Source of the DNA: Zarea fungicola
Lineage: Eukaryota > Ascomycota > Sordariomycetes > Hypocreales > Cordycipitaceae
Direction of reading: 5' to 3'
Length of the DNA stretch: 64,000 nt
Assembly: GCA_900169235.1 (NCBI GenBank)
Contig: FWCC01000003.1
Span: forward strand, 186,001 to 250,000
The stretch's first letter is position 1. Every line of letters begins with the position of its first letter. The notes beneath the pieces were generated by a model. That model saw only the letters and a list, made by a program, of their open reading frames with translations, was not told where the DNA came from and searched no databases. Both the position numbers and the translations under genes were made by a program. Below, piece after piece: positions 56,301 to 64,000 of this stretch.

Positions 56301-59210
56301 GTACCATGGCTTTTTCTCCTTGCCCCTGGAGCCGCTAGTGCAATTTTGATCTCTTGTACATGGCGCAGTGAGCCGATTGAAGCTGGGTGAGGAACCATGG
56401 GTACTTCCACTGCACTAAGCAAGCATTAGATTGAGGAAGAAAGGGGCCATAGTTCAAAGTAAAGGAGGGCAGGCTGCGTCGTATTGCGTCGTGTGGCACT
56501 CAGCTTATTACATAGAACATCCGCTTCGGCACGTACTGCATGGCCGCCGCAACGGATGCGCAATGTTGAGCCCCTCCCTGGCGGCGAGTAGTGATTGGAA
56601 CGATGCAGATGCGGACCGGAAACCGTCGGCAAAGGTTCACTGCAGTGAGGCGGATGCAGAATGAGCGACCGCTTTCGTTGCATGGAGTCTATCATGCATT
56701 TGTAGTATTCTCTGTGCACTGGATCCAAAAGTCGATTGTGCAACATGCAAATTCACGCAATAGACTTGCGGTCTGTGATTGAGCAGCCCAACGTGGCGCT
56801 TTCATTCCCTTTGCATCAACCAGACTAGCCATTGGCAGAGTCACGGGCGAGCGACGGCCTATTGCACCAGTCAAGGATAGGAGAAGGTAGCACCGCTTTT
56901 GCCTGTGAATGATTCTGCAGCGATGGTCAGAGAATGGGCAGACAAGGCTCTGCTAGACAGGGATTATTTACCGTTATGGCAAGGCTTGCTATATGTACAT
57001 TTATAGGTGCTACACGCCACTGAGCCGTCTAAATTTCAGCGCCCGCCACCTCGCTGTTCTCTACCTTTTGGTCCCCCGAGACATCCGGCAAAGCTCGCCC
57101 CGAGTTGCACTCACGGAGTTCTGCCGGGCCAGCTAACTTTCAGTCGCAACTCTGTCCAAGCCTTTTAGTCCAGTTTTTAGCCTTCTGGCACGCGGCTTAT
57201 GAAATAGGTTGGCAAAACCTAAGTCTCAGCGTTGAACCTCGGACGTCGATGGCCGCACATTGCAGGCAGAAGATACATAGCCCAGGGCAACGGTCCCAGT
57301 CTTTCACTGACAACAAACCGGGTGGGAATATGACAACTTTTCGGCAATGCCAATTATCGATTTGCCATTGTGGTACCTCAACAGAGCAAGCATCCACGAG
57401 ACTCTGATGCTCTTAGTCAACAACTTGGTTGATGTGGATTAGAGCAGTATGTCCTGTGCTATTTTGTCCATACCGTGTCATGCTGTCACATGCGCGGTAC
57501 GGTGTACTCGTGGAAGATGAGAAACTAGATGTGCAGAAAACTCTCTTACCATCGCTAGCTCTACGAATGCCTGCCAGGTACTACTAGCCTAGGTGTATCA
57601 GCGTTCGTCGGCTGTACTGGCGCTGAAACAATCTGGATATCACAGCTTCTAGGGAAAACGGAAAGAAAAAGGAAGAAGAGTAAAGGGAAGAGGATTTTTC
57701 TGTTGGTACTCTCGGTACTTTGATTCTGTACAAAACATGTTTTTCTGCTGTACATCCTGCTGCACGATATATGGTAGCATGGTATTGTGGTAATAAGCTG
57801 CTTGTGCAACTGCATCTTGAGTAGCACCACTCTTACGGCAGCTCCGTTCCATCTGCCAAATAAAATGAAAAACAGCGCTTGTACGCCTGGGATGATGTGT
57901 AGCAGCTCCTTCGTGTCCCCCGTCCCCGTTGCGGCTTCTGCAAAACTGTCACTACCAGTTTACCGGGTCAGTTGATGGGTGATTAGGATTAGAGTTTTGA
58001 GCGGGCGGCCCCAGAACTGACGTCCAGGGGTGTCCTAATTCTATGTCTCCTCCTTGTCTTCTCGCCCTCTCTCTTTTCCAGTCTGATTGAGTTGTCCTTT
58101 CACTTCTGCCATTTAGTCAACCACATGCATGACTAATGACGGGTACAGGCAGGAACGGGGCCTGAAACTCCTATTCAGAGGCCATGCCGACAATCTACAT
58201 CGTCCGTGTCCGCGGCGAGTCTACGGACCTTGTGCTCAATTCGGCCGGTTGATCTAGCTCCATCTGATCGCCCCCCCCCCCTGGGACGCCCCTGGGAACG
58301 TACCTTGGCCGCACACCCTCCCACCGCAGTTGTCAATGATGCGAGCCGTCGGCGGTTCTGTACCATTACTTAGTGGCCCTTGATGAGTCCTGACCCTGGA
58401 TGTATCGGTTGCCACACCCGCACCCCAACGGTTGGCACTGTCACCTGTAGAATGGGACACCCTTGTATTTTTGATAACAATTCAAGGGTACTTGTTGGTG
58501 TTGGAAAAGTCGGCCACACAATGAACGCGCACCCCCTCCCCTCCCTGACAAAAGTTCACGCCCAGGAAATGGCCGTGTAGGTACCTTACCCACAGCACAT
58601 GCGGCACCAGCCCACTGTAAACCTGCTGTTACAGCACTGTTGCTCCTAGCTTAGCCGGTGTCCATAGGGCTCTCCGTTTAGCCATCCTTCCTCGTGGCCC
58701 TTCTGGAAGTTGGTACCTGCCCTGTCTCGTAGCCGCTGGCTGCCGGCAGTGAGTTTATACAAAAGACCGGCGCCTGCCCTGCTGGAGATGCTCCTCTCCG
58801 TGCCCACCATCTTGATCTTTTTTTTCCCACTTGATGCTCCTCGACATTGACTTTTAGGTTCATTACTTTGTTGTCGGTCCCTGTTTGTTTCAACGCACAT
58901 AGCCATCGTCCTTCTTGAATCTACCTTACTTCGCATAATCTCCGCCACCATCTTCGCCCTCCTTTCAACAACTCCTACCCGCATAGTACACTCGCCGTTT
59001 GCTTTGATCGACATCACAGTTGATATTTGTAACTTCCAGCCACGGCGTTGTCTGCTATTTCTCTCGCATATTACATCACATAGCCTACCAAATACCGGTC
59101 AAAGGTAGGCATTTGGCAGTCTGGTTGCATCGTCACCTCGCACTCACACGGCAGGCAGCCTTGCTTGACAGGTATCTACTTGGCTTTACAGCTGTTGCAC
59201 CTGCTTGGTC

Positions 59211-60516
59211 ATGGCCCAGAGCCCACCACTGCATGATACTTCACTTTCGAGGCCCGAGCAACTACCCAGTAAATCTTCCAACATGGCAATGATTGCTGTT
59301 CCACTTCCAGCGGCCAGTACCGCCTTCAAACAAGATCGCTGGGAAACAGGCTCCGCCAACTATCCTCTACCGCGACCCGATCCCAAGTCTGTCGCTCTAC
59401 CCTCCATTAGACAGGTAAGCCGCCTCTGACATTATGCACACTAATCTACAGCAAAATACTGACATGCCACTGCAGGCAATCCCCGAATTACGTCTTGCGA
59501 CGAACCCCGTGTCCCAGGGTCGTCCGCACTCCAATCACCATCCTCAAAGTTGGACACCTTCAGGCCCTACTTCCTCCACCGAATATATTCACTCACCTAC
59601 CAACAAGAGGATACGCATCTCTAACGAGGAAGAAAGCGAATCTCTCAATTCTCACCAGGTTCCTCGTCTCTACCCTCGGGCGGAGCGCCCCACCACAGGT
59701 CACAAATCTCCCATCTCTCATAGACCCCCAACTGCCGACGATAGCTGGAGAAGCCAGGCTCCTGCCCACTACAAACTTCCTGTTTCTGTTTCTCCCGAAT
59801 TTTCCCACCGCGAACATCGTCCAGCTTTAAACAGTTATCCGCCGCCGCCGGGCTTGGAACGTAGCCAGGATGCCCTCTACGCTGAGGAATTTGGCGCCTC
59901 CCAAAGACTGGAAAGCCAGCATCATAATCAGTCTAGCAGAAGCCCGGTATTTGGCTCTCAGCCGTATGAATACACTGGCCGGTACAACTCCATGTCCGCC
60001 AGCTCTACACGGTCAGAAGAGCGCTCACCATTTGCTCCCTCTCGTTACAGCATGTCTCAGCATGATAGTGGCCGTTACAATGACATGGGAGTCATGGGCG
60101 GCGACACCAAGCAGCGAAAGCGCCGCGGGAATCTTCCAAAGGAGACTACCGACAAGCTTCGCGCCTGGTTTGTTACACATCTACAACACCCTTATCCAAC
60201 TGAAGACGAGAAGCAGGATCTAATGCGTCAAACGGGCCTCCAAATGAGTATGTTACATTATATATCCACATAACCTCTCAATTTAACTAATATTATTTTA
60301 GACCAAATCTCAAACTGGTTCATCAATGCTCGCCGACGGCAGCTTCCCGCAATGATCAACAATGCTCGTGCCGAAACCGACATAATGCACAGTCGAGCCG
60401 CCCCAGATGGAGCTTCCATTGGTAGCGCAGATCGCTCTGACATGGAATTTTCTGGAGTTGATGGCGATAATAGCTACGATGCTAGTCCCTATATGCACAG
60501 TGTCAGCCGGGACTGA
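59211..60516 (+). CDS. TALE-class homeodomain transcription factor
   Basis: Three exons, 59211-59414, 59476-60247 and 60302-60516, in consistent phase, give 396 aa. The ATG at 59211 (MAQSPPLHDTS) is the first in frame. The N-terminal 270 residues are Ser/Pro/Gln-rich and probably disordered, with basic patches such as NKRIRI. The homeodomain lies near the C-terminus: KRRGNLPKETTDKLRAWF, the three-residue TALE loop extension at HPYPTEDEK, then helix 3 reading NQISNWFINARRRQLP. The intron at 60248-60301 splits helix 3. The invariant WF-N-R of helix 3 is intact, so sequence-specific DNA binding is expected. The last 60 residues are acidic. TALE proteins in filamentous ascomycetes act in development and morphogenesis, but a specific orthologue name is not justified here. 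The gene sits alone between about 14 kb and at least 3.5 kb of non-coding DNA. Confidence 0.92.
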
Positions 60517-63500
60517 TTTTTTTCTGAGACTGATTTATTCTGTGAACTTGGCACATCTATTGCGGTCTGCAAAATGGCTGATAGGGGTGGCGTTACCATG
60601 ACCTTTCCAGCGAACACTGCTGCGCTAAATGGTCTTGTTTGTTGTTTTCGTGGGCATGACTTTGGACTTTTAAAGGAGCATATGGGATTGATATCTGGCG
60701 TATAAAGCCACCATTTCCTTACAAAACGGGATTTACTGCATGGAGTATCTGGCAATGGTATAAATGACTCTACGGAGAATGGGGAAAATAGGAAAATAGC
60801 ATCTTTTTGTACTAATTTCAACAACTGGGGAAAGCTGCCCATAGAGGACGATTTTCTGGACTAGACGAGACGGTCTCTAGACTCAACCATGCATGCATGA
60901 CAAAGCAGACATTGACATTTTGCATCCTTCAATTCCAACTTTGGCCTTGTTTTTTTAAGAGTATCCTTTGTATCCCATCGGAGGATTATTCTAACACAGG
61001 TGGAAAGAAAGACTGACTAGACAGGCCGAGTTTCAAGATGAGTCTATTTTGCTGTCAGCTTCGCGCGGGTCCGGAACCAGAACAGGCAGCTCCATATGTT
61101 CCAAAGTGGCCGCCTCCACACTCCTTGGCTTGGTTCGAAGCCCTGTTTGTTGACGGCTCCGTTTTGTCGATCACATTTGCGGCATTATGCTCCCCATTTA
61201 GTACACGAAACGGTCCTTTTTGTGTCTGGCGTTTTAGCCCCACGAGCATCCGGCATCTTCACCCGGCAAAAGGGCAGGCACATTTCATCAAGAAGGGAGG
61301 GAGTAAAGACCAGTTTAGTTATTATTGGCTAGTTTCGGGTACTTGCCCAGCTGAGGCTTATGCAAAACCTGGGCCCCTCGTTCGACAATTTTGTTTCCAC
61401 CCCTGGCAATCTTTGCTTTTTTCTAAAGTTCTTCTCTTTTTGCGTCTTGATTTGAAATTGAAAGATCGTGTTCTTCAGAAATCGTAACCTGGAGCCTAAT
61501 ATTGCCCACTATGGCGATCAGTAGACACAATGTGAGATGGAACAGCTAGGGAAAGAACCAGCCGGTTGCTGGGAAAGAAATTTGAATGGGAACTTTACAA
61601 ATCAGTAGCAGCTGCGGAGTAACGAGGCATGATGTCGATACTAGTAGTCTACGAAATGAAATAAGAGCATTCAAATGGGTCATCGAGGATTGACACAGAC
61701 CTTTGTCATGCCGCAAATGATACCACATAGCTTCTGCATAGCCTTAGGAGCAGTTTAAATGAGACTAGTCGGGGATTAAGTACAAGTAGATGAATGGCTG
61801 GTGGCCTTGGCTTGCCGTCAGAAATTACGGACTCTATGTCGCGCCCCGGATGTGTCAAGTACCGCCTGATGAAAACGGGGAACATCTTCAGCAAAATCCA
61901 CTTTTTATAGGAATGGCAGACGCGACGCAAAAGCAAGCTCTTGTGACGTTGGCCAAGCAGAAATAGGTGGTGCGTCAGAAGATGTGAAACGCAAGGGTTG
62001 CTCTCTTACGAGTTGTATTAGTACCAGCAACCTCGAACAGACAACCTTTGCTGGGCAAAAACCTACTCAGTTGGCGCGGCTGTTTACCACTGTATGCTGT
62101 AAAGCAGTGTGTTTTCAAATGTGATTGCATCATGAAAATGTATTCCTTTATGTTTAAATCCTACACTCGAAAACGAAAGCCTGTTCTGTTGTAGTTAGGG
62201 TTACTGTCTTGACTCTCCTTTTCAAACTCATACACAGTCTACTAGAAGCATACAACAAATCGTCCTCCTACAGAGAATCTGCCACCTTTTGTATTTGGAA
62301 AAGATTGTATCACGCATCCACAAGTAGTTTTCAGACAGGCACATGGTTGTAGGTCTTTATGAATTAAAGCATGGGAGGAACGGGGTTAAGGAACGGCACA
62401 TCTCCCCTGATCCCTGCTGCTGATATAAATTAATCATATTGCCCATTTTTTCTGGCCAATTTCCCATTAAATCATGTTGCTCAAACGAAGAAAAGCGTCA
62501 CCGTTTGCGCATTTGAGGTGAGAGGTGTAGCAACTTGGCGCTATAACACCCAATCCCTGCTCCATAGTGCGGAGAATTCCGGACAGGGTTCCCATGACAT
62601 ACGACAGCCAGTCACAAGAAAATCAAAGCCCTATGATAAAACGACTCTTGGCGGTAGATTACTTATAACGCACGGTGCGGTATAGGCCTGTTGGCAATCC
62701 CAAAAAGCTTAAAAGCTGAACTTGGCTATGGGGCAAAGTGGCGTGTCCGGGGAGCCTGATAATTTTAGTGTGTCTCCTAAACCATTTACTGGACAACTCG
62801 GAACGTCGATGCAAAACTTTCAGGCGATACATCAGAACCTAGCGGACAAGCTACTGGTTTGGCCAGCGCTAAGAAGCCTGATTATAAACTTGAGTTCAAT
62901 TAAAGAAAAAGAGGTAGTGCTATGGGTCTTGACTCGGTGTCTGGCCGCCTCAATGCTGTAGGCTAGGCTCTCGCTTTCCGGTGCCTAGGGGCGAGAAGCG
63001 TAAATAAGAACATCAAGTACTTTGACTCGTAATTGCATTCGATTTGGCTAGAATATCTGCCCGTTTCCCGCGCAAACAATTTCGCTGTGAGCTATGATTG
63101 GCTGCAAGTACGAGCTCACGAAACATTCCTGGTCGAAAAATGCCAGTCTGGGTTCATATATAAAATATGCACATTGAAGTGGCAAGATTAAACTGTAAAA
63201 CAGCGGCCTGAATTCTGAGCCTCGAAAATAAAAGCATCTTGGCACGAGCCTTGAAGGGGGAGCACATAGTACTGTCGGCTATCAGAGCATTGACCTGGGA
63301 ATGTATGTATCCTTGTGTGTGCACTGTATGCATACTCGGCACGAAATACCTATTCAGTTTGTAAGCTTATGAGGGATTCCGGTCCCCTTGACAGTAAGAG
63401 CCCCAGTCTCAGCTAAGCCTTGATGCAGAGCACGGGGCCAAACATGGATTACGACGGACATGTGCCAGACTACATTTACACTTGCACATCGTTTGAGCTC

Positions 63501-64000
63501 ACAGTCCACGTTCAACTCTGATGCCATCTCAAAGTGGCAGCCTATATGCACTGGCGTGCATGGTGCGTATGCGCGAGGCTTGGGTGGCCACCAACTCTTT
63601 GTTTGTCCACTCCGCTATATTATCACTGCGGTATAACCGTTTACACTGTTCAAAATCACATGCCACTTTACTGCCTCTTCTCTTTTTCACCCCTCTCAGG
63701 TTCTACCAATCCAATTGCTAATTGTTTTGGCTCCTCCTCCTGTTCTTTTTTTAAAGTTCCGCGGCACCGTTACTGACTCCACAGGGGGGGTGGCCATGGT
63801 GAAAAAGGCTGTTGACTCGAGCATCGCGTCTCAGGAAGCAGAGTTAAAAGCGGCGCAGGTGTTTCAACGCCACTGTCCTAGTGTTTATTAGCGGGAACTA
63901 ATTTACTGGTAATGTGTCAAAAGGAACGGGAGTGGCAAATTCACAGCGCGGATAGAGAGAAGGGGCATTGTACAATTTTCAGGATAACTAGTACTTTACG
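60517..64000. other. gene-free 3' flank to the window end
   Basis: No convincing gene is present. A 149-codon ATG-started frame at 61038-61487 has no recognisable motif. The first few hundred bases are the probable 3' UTR of the TALE gene. Confidence 0.5.

Larger units (their letters stand above)
44941..59210. other. 14-kb gene desert upstream of the TALE homeodomain gene
   Basis: I find no ORF with convincing composition, motif or splice structure in this interval. The longest frames (49386-49955 minus, 50834-51262 minus) lack any recognisable feature. The first few hundred bases are the 3' region of the caspase-like gene. The last kilobase is CT-rich and looks like the leader and promoter of the TALE gene. 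TATA-like elements followed by CT-rich DNA (for example TATAAAG at 54315-54321) could start non-coding transcripts. Base composition is ordinary, with no sign of AT-rich repeat-induced mutation or of transposon ORFs. Confidence 0.6.

Noticed and set aside
58271..58281. run of 11 C
   Set aside because: A simple homopolymer with no associated structure; possibly of uncertain length in the assembly.
61132..61142. GGTTCGAAGCC, a perfect B-box-like tRNA promoter match
   Set aside because: The flanking bases do not form a T stem, and no acceptor stem, D arm or anticodon arm can be drawn on either strand.
61038..61487. 149-codon ATG-started ORF downstream of the TALE gene
   Set aside because: No recognised domain or signal peptide, and the sequence is Pro/Phe/Ser-rich without pattern. 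It may be 3' UTR or spacer, but conservation would be needed to revive it.
1..64000. CRISPR arrays, operons, ribosome-binding sites or phage
   Set aside because: The introns and gene types show a fungal nuclear genome. No direct-repeat/spacer array or prokaryotic organisation is present.

Overview
The window is nuclear DNA of a filamentous ascomycete. Most genes are interrupted by short introns of about 47-100 nt with GTRNGT donors and YAG acceptors (a few run to 145-194 nt). Intergenic spacers are long, and the gene set is typical of Pezizomycotina: a Ste11-type MAPKKK with SAM and RA domains, an Hsp98/Hsp104 of 926 aa, Pbn1, Mhr1/mL67, a Zn2Cys6 factor and a TALE homeodomain protein. The order Hypocreales is my inference from protein similarity as I remember it. 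No search was run. I see no rRNA, CRISPR array or convincing tRNA.

Layout. 0.5-13 kb looks like accessory or specialised-metabolism DNA: a secreted GPI-type intradiol dioxygenase, an MFS transporter, an atypical SDR, and a full-length but broken ABCC (MRP-type) transporter with nonsense codons, frameshifts and damaged nucleotide-binding motifs. 14-20 kb holds a secreted 5'-nucleotidase-like metallophosphoesterase, a PrpF-like isomerase and a gamma-glutamylcyclotransferase-like protein. 20-23 kb is the MAPKKK. 23-26 kb is non-coding and contains a 147-N assembly gap bounded by a near-perfect inverted repeat. 26-41 kb is a housekeeping block: prephenate dehydratase, a sulfotransferase-like P-loop protein, Mhr1/mL67 divergent from Hsp98/104 across a heat-shock-type promoter, a Zn2Cys6 regulator whose frame breaks at a seven-base homopolymer, and Pbn1. 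At 41.7-44.9 kb lies the most unusual gene, a predicted fusion of a caspase-like domain, a homeodomain-like segment, a rhodanese-like domain and a coiled coil.

From 44.9 to 59.2 kb there are about 14 kb in which I find no credible protein gene. This is followed by a TALE homeodomain transcription factor and a further 3.5 kb without genes. The simplest reading is a large regulatory and/or non-coding RNA territory around a developmental regulator (inference).

Gene models were built by hand from splice signals and frame continuity. Three introns, in the MFS, Zn2Cys6 and Pbn1 genes, are of the GC-AG class. The genes do not form one pathway. The clearest functional pairing is the divergent Mhr1/Hsp98 promoter.
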